Source: a virus. From it: a DNA stretch of 57,176 nt. Below, piece by piece: positions 1-7,410 of the stretch (its first letter is position 1; each line of letters starts with the position of its first letter). The notes under the pieces are model-generated. The model had not been told where the DNA came from and made no database searches. It saw nothing but the letters and a program-made list of their open reading frames with translations. The stretch covers positions 1 through 57,176 of IMG/VR virus record IMGVR_UViG_3300017963_000309, one strand, 5' to 3'. The position numbers were made by a program, and so were the translations under genes.

Positions 1-11
1 GATATTTTATT

Positions 12-82
12 GCTCCGTTTGTCCATGGGTAAGATACTCGGCTGTCTACCGAGTGAACTGGGTTCAAGTCCCAGACGGAGCG
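12..82 (+). tRNA. tRNA-Asp (GTC)
   Basis: Complete cloverleaf. The acceptor GCTCCGT pairs with ACGGAGC, the anticodon stem CTCGG/CCGAG closes the loop CTGTCTA (anticodon GTC), and the T arm is CTGGG-TTCAAGT-CCCAG. The discriminator is G73, as expected for tRNA-Asp. CCA is not encoded. It follows directly on an AT-rich tail (ATATTTTATT) that resembles the separators of the adjacent G/T-rich array. Confidence 0.93.
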
Positions 83-478
83 TAGTCTTGTCAGGCTAGG
101 TGATGTGCTGTCTTGTCCGGTAAAGTCTGGTAAGGTAAGGATTTCATATTTTATGATGTGTGGTTCGGTGCTGCGCGGTAAGGCGCTGTTAGGTTCTGTT
201 CTGTAGGGTAAGGTAAGGAAATTATATTCATGTGGTCGGGTCTTGTGCTGTGGGGCGTGGTAGAGCGCTGTCTGGTGATGAAAGGTCAGGTCAGGTTGCG
301 CGGGGTGGGGCAAGGTATGTTAAGGTAAGGTTATATTATATTCATGTGGTCAGGTGCAGTACAGTGCTGTGATGTGCGGTTCTGTTAACTAAGGTAAGGA
401 TTCATATTCACATGGTTATGTCTGGCGCTGTGTTGTTTTGTTGGGTGATGTATGGTAAGGTAAGGATTTCATATTCAT
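83..478 (+). repeat. G/T-rich modular array with TAAGGTAAGG separators
   Basis: No gene is seen here. The strand is strongly G/T-rich and built of words such as GGT, GCT, GTG and CTG. Blocks of about 45-90 nt are separated by a conserved unit TAAGGTAAGGA plus an AT-rich piece close to TTTCATATTCAT (near 131, 209, 320, 391, 455). The last separator abuts tRNA-Ile. Block contents differ from one another, so this is neither a simple tandem repeat nor a CRISPR. Similar blocks lie at 554-712, 52690-52835 and 56820-57083. Confidence 0.75.
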
Positions 479-571
479 AGGCTCGTAGCTCAGTCAGGTT
501 AGAGTACTGCTCTGATACGGCAGAAGTCACGGGTTCAAATCCCGTCGAGCCTATTAGTTGTTGTGTGGTAA
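454..571 (+). repeat. 118-bp perfect repeat, copy 1 (tRNA-Ile block)
   Basis: Identical to 57059-57176, the last 118 bases of the window. It contains a separator and the whole tRNA-Ile. The sequence before the block differs between the copies. This is either a true duplication or the repeat at which a circular assembly was cut. Confidence 0.95.
479..553 (+). tRNA. tRNA-Ile (GAT)
   Basis: The acceptor AGGCTCG pairs with CGAGCCT with discriminator A. The D arm is GCTC/GAGT, the anticodon stem CTGCT/GGCAG (one T-G pair) holds loop CTGATAC (anticodon GAT), and the T arm is ACGGG-TTCAAAT-CCCGT. It begins right after ATATTCAT of a separator, which is too close for that element to be its TATA box, so it is probably processed from a longer transcript. 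Confidence 0.93.
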
Positions 572-712
572 CGTTCAGTTAGGTGCTGTGCGGTAAACTA
601 AGGTAAGGATTTATATTTTATTAGGTGATGTCCGGTGCAGTTGGGTGGTGTTCGGTGGTGTGGGGCTTGGCTTGGCGTTGTAAGGTAAGGAAGTAATCAC
701 TAAGGAGAAGTC
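554..712 (+). repeat. G/T-rich modular array, continuation
   Basis: Two further G/T-rich blocks with TAAGGTAAGG separators (near 600 and 681). No coding sequence seen. The last separator is followed by TAAGGAGAAG and the promoter of the next operon. Confidence 0.65.
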
Positions 713-717
713 ACATA

Positions 718-728
718 AGTATATAAAG
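718..728 (+). promoter_or_regulatory. TATA box of the SPFH operon
   Basis: AGTATATAAAG lies 49 nt before the ATG at 777, which would give a start site near 750 and a short A-rich leader. Confidence 0.55.
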
Positions 729-776
729 AAAAACTTCTTCAAAAATTAAATTAAATAAAAAAAGAAAAAATTCAGC

Positions 777-1043
777 ATGGAACTTAAAAAAATCAATGGC
801 GTTTTTGAACGGTCGGAAGTCGAGAATGAAACTGGACTCCCAGAAAGAATGACTATCACTGTTGACGATGAAGCGGACATTAACGAAGTGTATCAAATGT
901 TGAAGGATGATGAAAATTTTATCCTAGTTGATACAGAGAACGAAACAGCAAAGTTAGTTATCGCAAATCCGTTAACGTCAAAACTTGAAAACGGCGAACT
1001 TGAAATCGTGTCATCTTCAATTTTAGATGAGGATGATGAATAA
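777..1043 (+). CDS. Small acidic protein, first gene of SPFH operon
   Basis: 88 residues, rich in Asp and Glu, predicted soluble, with no recognised family. It starts at the first ATG after the TATA box. A 31-nt gap with GAAAGGAGG leads to the SPFH gene, so the two are probably co-transcribed. A partner or regulator of the SPFH protein is possible but only by position. Confidence 0.75.
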   Translation: MELKKINGVFERSEVENETGLPERMTITVDDEADINEVYQMLKDDENFILVDTENETAKLVIANPLTSKLENGELEIVSSSILDEDDE

Positions 1044-1074
1044 TACTTTCAATTATTGAAAGGAGGATTTAACA

Positions 1075-2406
1075 ATGGATTTAGGAATTTCAATTTTAAT
1101 TGTTTTGTTAGTAATCTTAATCTTAGCAGTATTCTTAGCGTTCGCTTGGTATCGTATCGTACCACCGAGTGAAGCGCATTTAGTCGTAACACCACGAAGC
1201 CGGTTTGTAGTTTCTCCGGACGAAAATGTGGCAACTAATAAAAGAAAAACCTACTTTGCAATTCCCAACTTTATCCCATTCTTCGGTCGTGTAGTGCGAC
1301 AACTTGATGTTACTATTAAGGAACTTGTGATTGAACAAGAAACTTACGAAAAAAATCAAGCGCGGTACATGGTGAAGTCTTCAACGAAATATAGAATTTC
1401 TGATGTAAGGCAAGCTGCTGAAACTTTCATTAATAATGAAGAGTTGAAGAAGCAACTTGTTGAAGTTATTCGTGCTTCGGTTCGTGCCATCACTGTCAAG
1501 TATGACGTGGTTGACGCGAGAGCTTCAAAGAAGAAGATGGAAGAAGAAATTCGCGCAGAAATGACGGATGATTTAAATAAGTGGGGTTTAAACTTGGTTA
1601 ATTTTCAACTGGTAGATTTTCAGGATACTGAAGATAGTGCCATCATCTCCGACATCTCAAAAAGGAGAGAGAAAGAGATTGAAGCTGTTACCAGAGAACG
1701 TAACGCGGAGAAAGAAAAGTCTGCGCGTGTTAAGGAAGCTGAGTCGGATGAAAAAGCAAGACAAAGAGAAATTGAGCGAGACCAAAAGGTTGGAGAACAA
1801 GAGCAACTTAAATTACAAAAAATTTCCGAGCAACAAAAGCTTGCAAAGGAAAAGGAGTATTCCGTTATCGAAGTTGAAACCGTGAGGCAAGCAGAAATTA
1901 ATAAGAAGCAAGCCCAAATTGACGCTGAGAAGCAAAAGGATGTGGCACGAGTTATTCGTGAAGAACAACATCTCATCGGTGAAGGTGAAAAGTTAAGACT
2001 TCAAGAAGTCGCGAAAGGTAATGCTGCAGGAGTTCGTGAAAAAGGATTCGCTGAAGCCGACGCTCTTGACAAGAAACAAATTGCTCTTAACAAGTTTGGT
2101 GATGCTGCTATCCGCGCATTAACAGCCGAACAGATTGTTGCGATGCAACAAGAAGTTGGCGTTGCAGCTGCTAAAGCATTAGAACGTGCAAACGTTCGAG
2201 TATTCGCTGGCGGGGAAGGTGACGGTAAGCAGGGTTTCGACCTTGGTAAAATGATTTCAGCTGTCACCGTTTCAAACGATGAAACTGCTAACGCTGTAAT
2301 GAACCGTATCGCTCGACCTCACGATTTAGGATTATCCGCTCTAGCTTTGAAAGAAGCGACAAAGAGAAACGATAAACCTAAAGAGAACAAGAAGCAGAAG
2401 AAATAA
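1075..2406 (+). CDS. Flotillin/SPFH-domain membrane scaffold protein
   Basis: 443 residues. A membrane helix spans about 4-26, followed by an SPFH/band-7 domain (about 27-195). A long charged coiled coil (about 195-330) is rich in E/K/Q, and the tail is Ala/Gly-rich, as in flotillins. The C-terminus is basic. Flotillin-like proteins form ring or cage oligomers on membranes and organise microdomains. The ribosome site AAAGGAGG is 8 nt before the ATG. The neighbours are small membrane proteins, so the operon may remodel host membrane, perhaps at particle assembly (inference). Uncommon in viruses. Confidence 0.88.
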   Translation: MDLGISILIVLLVILILAVFLAFAWYRIVPPSEAHLVVTPRSRFVVSPDENVATNKRKTYFAIPNFIPFFGRVVRQLDVTIKELVIEQETYEKNQARYMVKSSTKYRISDVRQAAETFINNEELKKQLVEVIRASVRAITVKYDVVDARASKKKMEEEIRAEMTDDLNKWGLNLVNFQLVDFQDTEDSAIISDISKRREKEIEAVTRERNAEKEKSARVKEAESDEKARQREIERDQKVGEQEQLKLQKISEQQKLAKEKEYSVIEVETVRQAEINKKQAQIDAEKQKDVARVIREEQHLIGEGEKLRLQEVAKGNAAGVREKGFAEADALDKKQIALNKFGDAAIRALTAEQIVAMQQEVGVAAAKALERANVRVFAGGEGDGKQGFDLGKMISAVTVSNDETANAVMNRIARPHDLGLSALALKEATKRNDKPKENKKQKK

Positions 2407-2506
2407 TTTCAGGATTATGTGAATTTTTATTTTTCCTTTCACTTTTTATATTCAAACAAAAGAGATAAAATGGAAAACAAAAGAAGATGACAAAAGGAGA
2501 TAGAGA

Positions 2507-2917
2507 ATGAACAACACGGTTAACATGACAACCGCAGCTCTTAGTTCTGATATGTCATGGTTTAGTTTAATAATTCTAGTTAGCTTTGTTGCTGTTGTGC
2601 TCTCCCTCCTTGTAATGGCGATGTCGTCAGTTACAAGGTATAAGAAACTTAAAGGAGCTTTAGAATGGTTAACAACAACATTCAATTATTTCCTAATGGG
2701 TCTTGCAACACTTGCAACTCTAGCCGTTCCGGGCTTAGTAATCTTCTTTTTTGGGAAACAAGCCGCAGAGGGTAACACTGCTCCGGTATGGATGACAGCT
2801 TGCATTATCCTTGGTTACTTTGCAATCTCATTACTTGGTTGGTTATCCAAAAAGTTTGTGGTTGACAGAGTTAAACTATTCGAGGAAGAAATAAAAAAAG
2901 AGGGGGAAGATGACTAA
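2507..2917 (+). CDS. Membrane protein with about three helices
   Basis: 136 residues. Hydrophobic segments lie near 18-45, 63-86 and 96-117, with a Lys/Glu-rich cytoplasmic tail. The ribosome site AAAGGAGATAGAGA precedes the ATG. No family recognised. Its end overlaps the next gene by 8 nt, suggesting coupled translation. Confidence 0.75.
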   Translation: MNNTVNMTTAALSSDMSWFSLIILVSFVAVVLSLLVMAMSSVTRYKKLKGALEWLTTTFNYFLMGLATLATLAVPGLVIFFFGKQAAEGNTAPVWMTACIILGYFAISLLGWLSKKFVVDRVKLFEEEIKKEGEDD

Positions 2918-3416
2918 AGGTTCAACCTTTTTCGGTAAAGATGATGGTAGCGAAGTTTTTCGTCCCGAGTACGAAAAGAAAGAAGTTATCAAGGATGATG
3001 AGGTAACTGAAGATACTTGCAAACCCGAAGAAGATGTAGAAATGTGTGAACGGTGTGATGAACAAGAATACACTGATGAATATAATGATATGCACGTCTG
3101 CGGAGATTGTTTTGCGGAGCTAGATGAAGGTGATGATGATGATAGTGGTGATTATGGTGATGAATTTAGACCTATAGATATAACGACTCTATTAACGGGG
3201 TTAATAGTCTTAGGCATTGTTTTATCTGTCGGAATAACAGTGCTGTCTCAAGTTGGAAAAGCGTTTAATGATTCTGCTGTTAGCAATACAACCGCTGAGA
3301 TGGTTAGTGCTACAGAAGTTTTTATACCATTTGGAGGAATTATGGCAGTGATGCTAATAATTTTGACAGGTGTTCTAGTCATTGTTATGGCACGTTCGCT
3401 TACCAATACCTCCTAA
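2910..3416 (+). CDS. Zinc knuckle fused to capsid-like two-helix segment
   Basis: 168 residues. An acidic N-terminus is followed by a knuckle C46-x2-C49-x14-C64-x2-C67 and an acidic linker. Two membrane helices follow (about 92-116 and 132-160). The first helix region, starting DITTLL at 90, matches DLTDLA of the products of 22197-22508 and 22527-22802 at about half of 26 aligned positions, including LGIV, S-G and TVL. It may be a minor particle membrane protein or an assembly factor with a cytoplasmic metal-binding head (inference). Confidence 0.75.
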   Translation: MTKGSTFFGKDDGSEVFRPEYEKKEVIKDDEVTEDTCKPEEDVEMCERCDEQEYTDEYNDMHVCGDCFAELDEGDDDDSGDYGDEFRPIDITTLLTGLIVLGIVLSVGITVLSQVGKAFNDSAVSNTTAEMVSATEVFIPFGGIMAVMLIILTGVLVIVMARSLTNTS

Positions 3417-3558
3417 TTCTTCTGCAGCATTTGTACCTTTTATACTGATTGTTATCTATTTGTGCAGTATTTAATTACCGTTTTATGTCTACAAACCCGG
3501 GGTAAGTCGGTAATAAATCTCCCCATATAACTACTATCGTTCTATATCAATCGGTATT
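3417..3558. promoter_or_regulatory. Convergent gap with TCGGTA motifs
   Basis: The gap lies between convergent genes and next to the recombinase. It holds ATTACCG (3474), AAGTCGGTAATAAAT (3505) and ATCGGTATTTTA (3549). The same core recurs at 9260-9500, 15615-15654 and 20490-20515. Possible attachment, recombinase-binding or operator sites. No gene seen. Confidence 0.4.
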
Positions 3559-4206
3559 TTATTTTCTATACAAGTCGCCGAGAACGTCGCGCATCTTATT
3601 CTTATCTTCCCAAGTGAAGATGTCGGGTGAAGCGTAAGCTGAAAGAAATGTATTATAATCATGACCTAACCTAGTACAAATTTCTCCACCATCAATTCCT
3701 AGAGCCTTTAACCAATTCCCGTGCGTCTTCCTGAAAGTGTGGGAAGCGATGTTCCAATAATCTTTGATTCCGGCTTTCTGTCCAGCCTTCTTGTAAGCAA
3801 TGTTCAATGCCGGATTAGAAATGACGCCGATGTAATCATTATCTTTCAAATTATTATCACGGATATATTTTCGTAAGTATTTAGCGAATTGTGAGCTAAC
3901 AGAGATTATCCTAACCTTCCCCTTCTTCTCACCCTTCTTTGCTTTAGTTTTGGTGACCCTCAAGATGATTCTATGATTCTGAAGGTCACAATCTTCAACC
4001 TTAACATTTTGCACTTCCATAATCCTAGCGCCAGTATTAATCAGCACAATAACCGAATGTTTCTGCTTCGGTTTTAGAGCATCCTCAAACTTCATGTACT
4101 CATGCGGGAAGAAGAACCTATCCTTGTTATCTCTAAGCGTATATTGTTTGCCATTTTTGAGCCTTAAAGATTCCAAATTATCCCTTAAATCATCACTTTT
4201 TGCCAT
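3559..4206 (-). CDS. Tyrosine recombinase (integrase), short form
   Basis: 215 residues. The catalytic set is visible: R61 in NTGARIMEV, a Lys in the beta-hairpin near 86-88, H156-x2-R159 in SHTFRK, H182 in RLGHD, and nucleophile candidate Y191 in LSAYASPD. The N-terminal core-binding domain is much shorter than in usual 300-residue enzymes. Acts in site-specific integration or dimer resolution. Upstream, CTTTATAC about 25 nt before the ATG suggests a leaderless transcript. The TCGGTA-rich gap just downstream could hold the attachment site. Confidence 0.88.
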   Translation of the reverse strand: MAKSDDLRDNLESLRLKNGKQYTLRDNKDRFFFPHEYMKFEDALKPKQKHSVIVLINTGARIMEVQNVKVEDCDLQNHRIILRVTKTKAKKGEKKGKVRIISVSSQFAKYLRKYIRDNNLKDNDYIGVISNPALNIAYKKAGQKAGIKDYWNIASHTFRKTHGNWLKALGIDGGEICTRLGHDYNTFLSAYASPDIFTWEDKNKMRDVLGDLYRK

Positions 4207-4241
4207 GTTCTAAAATGTTAATGTATAAAGATTTTAAAAAT

Positions 4242-4457
4242 TTAATTGTTCATATACGTTTCAAACTGGTCAGATATAGCGAATGGTACTGTTGTATCCG
4301 TAGCCCAGTCGTAATAAATTACCGGTTTATCTTCAGTGTGCCGCATCAACCAGTATCCATTTTCAACTCCAACGTACTGATAGCCAGCTTCATCTAACTC
4401 CCTAAAAACTGGTCTATCAGCGACGTCTTTTAAGTGTTCTGATAAATCTTTAGTCAT
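4242..4457 (-). CDS. Hypothetical protein, 71 aa
   Basis: 71 residues, mixed charged and aromatic, no membrane helix, no family recognised. GAAAGGAG lies about 10 nt before the ATG. Its first 8 bases overlap the end of the upstream small membrane gene. Confidence 0.6.
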   Translation of the reverse strand: MTKDLSEHLKDVADRPVFRELDEAGYQYVGVENGYWLMRHTEDKPVIYYDWATDTTVPFAISDQFETYMNN

Positions 4458-4569
4458 TTTTGACTTGCTCCTTTCTTATACTTAACCACCTGTCCATAAA
4501 ATCCCATACGAGGAAAATACCTAGAAAAATGATTAGAACTATGGTTCCCCAAAAATCTACCAGTTCCAT
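4450..4569 (-). CDS. Single-helix membrane protein, 39 aa
   Basis: Begins MELVDFWGTIVLIIF, with one hydrophobic helix then a basic/acidic tail. It overlaps both neighbours (stop 8 nt inside the next gene, start inside the previous one), the layout of a translationally coupled chain. Function unknown. Confidence 0.6.
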   Translation of the reverse strand: MELVDFWGTIVLIIFLGIFLVWDFMDRWLSIRKEQVKND

Positions 4570-4733
4570 TGTTCATAGAAGTTTAATAACATCTCCTCCC
4601 TTATTAAATCTTCGTTTTTTAGTTCTTCATTTTGCCACATATGCCGGTGACAACAGGTGCACACGACTGTCGACTTCTTCGGCGCTTGCACTCTCTTCCC
4701 ACATTTAATACAAATAAAATTAGTTAGTTTCAT
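4557..4733 (-). CDS. Zinc-ribbon protein, 58 aa
   Basis: C8-x2-C11 and a second cluster C25-x-C27-C28 with a following CHRH indicate a small zinc ribbon. The helical C-terminus is acidic. It overlaps the gene before it by 14 nt and the one after it by 13 nt. Confidence 0.65.
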   Translation of the reverse strand: MKLTNFICIKCGKRVQAPKKSTVVCTCCHRHMWQNEELKNEDLIREEMLLNFYEQWNW

Positions 4734-4974
4734 CTTTATAGCTCAAATTTTCCATGTATTGTTTTAATTCCCTCACTGTCAAATTTAATGGCGGTAAAGT
4801 GTTGATGTATTCAATGTCATTGATACACTCATCAACGTAAAGGTCATAGAACTTGTTTGCACTGAGGTCATCAAACTCGCAAGCATCACAGTTAGTTGTA
4901 CCGAAGTACCAGTATTGGAAGAGGGCTAAGATGATTAGCGCCACTACAATCCATTTAAGCCAAAGAGTCCTCAT
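4720..4974 (-). CDS. Membrane-anchored protein with CxxC
   Basis: 84 residues. An N-terminal helix (about 5-22) is followed by an outer segment with C29-x2-C32, a possible disulfide or metal site, and an amphipathic C-terminus. No family recognised. Confidence 0.65.
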   Translation of the reverse strand: MRTLWLKWIVVALIILALFQYWYFGTTNCDACEFDDLSANKFYDLYVDECINDIEYINTLPPLNLTVRELKQYMENLSYKDETN

Positions 4975-5059
4975 ACGCTTTATTTCTCCTTTTTAGTTCA
5001 AGTAAAACTCCAATAACCACTATTGCCAAGATTATCGCTCCTGTCAAAAAACTGCTCAT
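4955..5059 (-). CDS. Tiny membrane protein, 34 aa
   Basis: Starts MSSFLTGAIILAIVV; one helix then KRRNK. It overlaps the next gene by 20 nt. Supported mainly by its place in the overlapping chain and its clean helix plus positive-inside tail. Confidence 0.5.
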   Translation of the reverse strand: MSSFLTGAIILAIVVIGVLLELKRRNKAYEDSLA

Positions 5060-5060
5060 T

Positions 5061-5183
5061 CTAGGGTTCACCCCCTATAAAAAACCTTCGTCTTTTTGTC
5101 ATCATAATCCCTGCTCCAACCATTATTCCAAAAGCAAATCCCGCTACAATTCCTAGCGCTGTTGCAATCCCACAATAATTCAT
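5061..5183 (-). CDS. Tiny membrane protein, 40 aa
   Basis: One Gly/Ala-rich helix followed by TKRRRFF, positive inside. The start overlaps the end of the upstream gene by 4 nt. Confidence 0.5.
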   Translation of the reverse strand: MNYCGIATALGIVAGFAFGIMVGAGIMMTKRRRFFIGGEP

Positions 5184-5380
5184 TCTATCCCCGTCCTCGT
5201 TTTAGTTTCATATTTTCTTAGGTAAGGTATAAAGTCTACGTCATGATGAACACACTCTTGCATTATTTTACTACGATGATTCTTTTCAATGAGCGCTAAA
5301 CTTTGCTTATTCATGTAATCAGCGCAAACGTTGTAAGCGTTAACGCACTGTTCCACTAATTCATCAATCATGTTGTTCAT
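5180..5380 (-). CDS. Hypothetical protein, 66 aa
   Basis: Soluble, helical, with three Cys and two His pairs (NHRSK, VHHDVD). No family recognised. Overlaps the next gene by 4 nt. Confidence 0.55.
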   Translation of the reverse strand: MNNMIDELVEQCVNAYNVCADYMNKQSLALIEKNHRSKIMQECVHHDVDFIPYLRKYETKTRTGIE

Positions 5381-5381
5381 T

Positions 5382-5513
5382 TTATGGGTCTGCCCTCGTC
5401 CAGCCTGAATTTAGTAAATATAAAATAATGATTGAGAGTAATAAATTGATGATTACTGAAAGGGTGAATATTAAATCCCACCTAACGCCGCAGATTAAAC
5501 CTTCACAATTCAT
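5382..5513 (-). CDS. Single-helix membrane protein, 43 aa
   Basis: A short N-terminus with two Cys (NCEGLICG) is followed by one long hydrophobic helix. The start shares ATGA with the stop of the gene before it. Confidence 0.5.
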   Translation of the reverse strand: MNCEGLICGVRWDLIFTLSVIINLLLSIIILYLLNSGWTRADP

Positions 5514-5857
5514 AATACATTTCCCTCCCTATCAGTTATGATTCCATACCTTTTTTTAAGCCACTTAGCATATTTAATATCTGGCTCGCCACCTAAATCA
5601 TTTCCATTCCAAGTTCCATTTAAAGCATCTTCATAAAGCCCTTCTTGGTCCCAGTCAGCTTCACTAGCGTCCATTAAACATTGATTTAGATAACCAATTT
5701 CTTCTTTAAGTTTTTTTATCTTTTTCTTCTGACTAGATATCAATTTTAAAACCTTACAATAGCAAGGTAACCAATCTTCTCCAATATATTTTTTTTCTAT
5801 CCTAATATCTTCTTTTGATGTTTCAGCACCACAATATTCGCAAAGAATTTTATTCAT
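5510..5857 (-). CDS. Zinc-knuckle plus coiled-coil protein
   Basis: 115 residues. N-terminal C6-x2-C9 and C32-x-C34 give a likely zinc site; a Lys/Glu coiled coil follows (about 38-60), then an acidic region and a basic end. It overlaps the upstream and downstream genes by 4 nt each. Confidence 0.65.
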   Translation of the reverse strand: MNKILCEYCGAETSKEDIRIEKKYIGEDWLPCYCKVLKLISSQKKKIKKLKEEIGYLNQCLMDASEADWDQEGLYEDALNGTWNGNDLGGEPDIKYAKWLKKRYGIITDREGNVL

Positions 5858-6081
5858 TCTTCCTCCTCATACTTTAATTCTTTCAACGCTACACAAAAAT
5901 CGCAAGTTCCGTTCGTCATCTCGCAAGAGCATAAAGCGTTCATGAACCGAAGGTAAACATCATCTAACGCTTGACTATGCGCGAATTTAAATATTTTCAC
6001 TGCTTCATCTGGATATTCTTCTGGCGCACAATCCTTTAAACGATACAATTCTGTTAAAATCTCTTTATCGCTGAGCTTCAT
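5854..6081 (-). CDS. Hypothetical protein with Cys cluster
   Basis: 75 residues from the ATG at 6081, chosen because GGGAGGG sits about 10 nt before it; an ATG at 6099 is in frame. The C-terminal part holds ALCSCEMTNGTCDFC, four Cys that could bind a metal. Confidence 0.6.
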   Translation of the reverse strand: MKLSDKEILTELYRLKDCAPEEYPDEAVKIFKFAHSQALDDVYLRFMNALCSCEMTNGTCDFCVALKELKYEEEE

Positions 6082-6301
6082 CTTTAACGACCCTCCCATA
6101 TCCTAATCCTTTGAAGAGTATTGCTCCAAAACCTAAACTTAATAAGAAAAATAAAGTTGTTGTTATCCAGTTCGGAATATTTTTTACGGCGTATAGTAAC
6201 CCAATATGCCCCATTACAAGACCTATAGCCCCCCCTGCAAGAAAACCCATACTGGTATTAATTATCCCGTGCAACCAATTCCCAAAAATATTCCAACTCA
6301 T
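6065..6301 (-). CDS. Membrane protein, two helices
   Basis: 78 residues. Gly-rich hydrophobic stretches near 17-40 and 46-66 and a basic tail. It overlaps the next gene. No family recognised. Confidence 0.6.
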   Translation of the reverse strand: MSWNIFGNWLHGIINTSMGFLAGGAIGLVMGHIGLLYAVKNIPNWITTTLFFLLSLGFGAILFKGLGYGRVVKDEAQR

Positions 6302-6555
6302 GCTCTATAGAACCCCTGCACTCTATCCCATTTAATTATACAATATCCTTCATCGTAAGCTTCCCAAAGTTCGTTAAGTGTAACCTTGACTTCGGGGAAG
6401 TCCACATTGGCACCGGCTACCCGATGATTAGTGAACGTGACCGTACATTCCCCGCAGTCAAGGTTCATGCCATTAATAAGAAGCACCAAGTTAATCGCAA
6501 CGAGTATTAAAATGAGGACAACCGCGGCTACATTAGATTGGTTAATATGAACCAT
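6298..6555 (-). CDS. Membrane-anchored protein with CxxC
   Basis: 85 residues from the ATG at 6555. An upstream in-frame start at 6609 would overlap the previous gene far more. One N-terminal helix is followed by LDCGEC and a beta-rich outer part. Same layout as 4720-4974. Confidence 0.55.
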   Translation of the reverse strand: MVHINQSNVAAVVLILILVAINLVLLINGMNLDCGECTVTFTNHRVAGANVDFPEVKVTLNELWEAYDEGYCIIKWDRVQGFYRA

Positions 6556-6875
6556 ATTATTATCCCAAAGAAAGCCCAGACTAAAGCCACTGGAAGGTTG
6601 AATAACCAATCTTTCTCATACTTTTTAATTGGAGAGAATTCTACCCACGCTGTAGGGTTAGAGAATAAGAATTTATAATATTCGCTTTTCAAGCCTTTTA
6701 ACTCTTTCACGTCCAAATCCATGACCACATCCTTCATCGTGAGACCGTCCGTGTGCGCTCTCTCGTGGCTTATGAGAGCACTTTTCAGCTTAGGATACCT
6801 ATTTAGACGTTTATTCAAATAAACAGTATTATCTACTCTACTTGCGATGCCCCAATTAATCAGTTTCGTTTCCAT
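6528..6875 (-). CDS. Membrane-bound HExxH-motif protein
   Basis: 115 residues. LISHERAHTDG gives H37-E38-x2-H41, the zinc site of many metallopeptidases, followed by a conserved-looking DVVMDLD. One C-terminal helix (about 93-113). Far shorter than M48 or M56 peptidases, and the third ligand is not obvious. May be a small membrane peptidase or a non-peptidase metal protein. Confidence 0.6.
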   Translation of the reverse strand: METKLINWGIASRVDNTVYLNKRLNRYPKLKSALISHERAHTDGLTMKDVVMDLDVKELKGLKSEYYKFLFSNPTAWVEFSPIKKYEKDWLFNLPVALVWAFFGIIIWFILTNLM

Positions 6876-7095
6876 AACTTTCCAACATCCTCATTTGTTC
6901 AGCTTTTAGATATGCGTAATCTACTAAATATTCTTCATCCAAATTGATTGTAACATTAACATCGGAATAATCTACGAATTCAATTATAGCTTGCTTAACT
7001 TCGTTCGCCATAACAGCAGCACCAGTAGCAAAACCTAGACTGTAAGCGATAACCACCGCCAAAGCGATTGATAAGTAAAGTATTGTTCTATTCAT
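6856..7095 (-). CDS. Single-helix membrane protein
   Basis: 79 residues from the ATG at 7095, chosen because GGAGGAG lies 8 nt before it. Helix about 3-28, then an acidic outer domain. Overlaps both neighbours. Confidence 0.6.
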   Translation of the reverse strand: MNRTILYLSIALAVVIAYSLGFATGAAVMANEVKQAIIEFVDYSDVNVTINLDEEYLVDYAYLKAEQMRMLESYGNETD

Positions 7096-7210
7096 CCCAT
7101 TCTCCTCCAAAGTCTAAAGTGCAATCCTTGCAAAGTTGGTAAGAAAAATGTGTATCTTTAAGGATGCGAGCATCTTTCACTTCCTTCCCACAATTCTCAC
7201 AACTTACCAT
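7088..7210 (-). CDS. Zinc-ribbon protein, 40 aa
   Basis: Starts MVSCENCGKEV; a second knuckle CKDC lies near residue 27. A minimal zinc ribbon. The stop overlaps the next start by 8 nt. Confidence 0.6.
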   Translation of the reverse strand: MVSCENCGKEVKDARILKDTHFSYQLCKDCTLDFGGEWDE

Positions 7211-7410
7211 TATCTTAAACCGTCTACAGTCTTTTGACTTATTGCGTTATTACACTTCGGACATTTTAGTACGCTTGTTACTGTATGTCTTCCGGGAGTA
7301 CCTAAATCACTTCCAAGACTTTGCTTATTGTTCATATTCACTGTCTTTCTTTGATGGTTAAGGATAATTCCGCACCATCCGCACAAATATTTTCCAGTAG
7401 CTATTTTCAT
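7210..7410 (-). CDS. Zinc-ribbon protein, 66 aa
   Basis: CGWCG near residue 10 and CPKC near residue 50 are spaced as a zinc ribbon; the linker is basic and polar. Nucleic-acid or protein binding is possible. Confidence 0.65.
   Translation of the reverse strand: MKIATGKYLCGWCGIILNHQRKTVNMNNKQSLGSDLGTPGRHTVTSVLKCPKCNNAISQKTVDGLR

Noticed and set aside
83-478. G/T-rich array as a CRISPR array
   Set aside because: Separators are only partly conserved, block lengths vary from about 45 to 90 nt, blocks share the same low-complexity words, and no cas gene is present.
1620-1976. Ser/Cys-rich reverse frame under the SPFH gene
   Set aside because: It is the antisense reading of the Lys/Glu coiled coil; long antisense frames of this type arise from coiled-coil codons.
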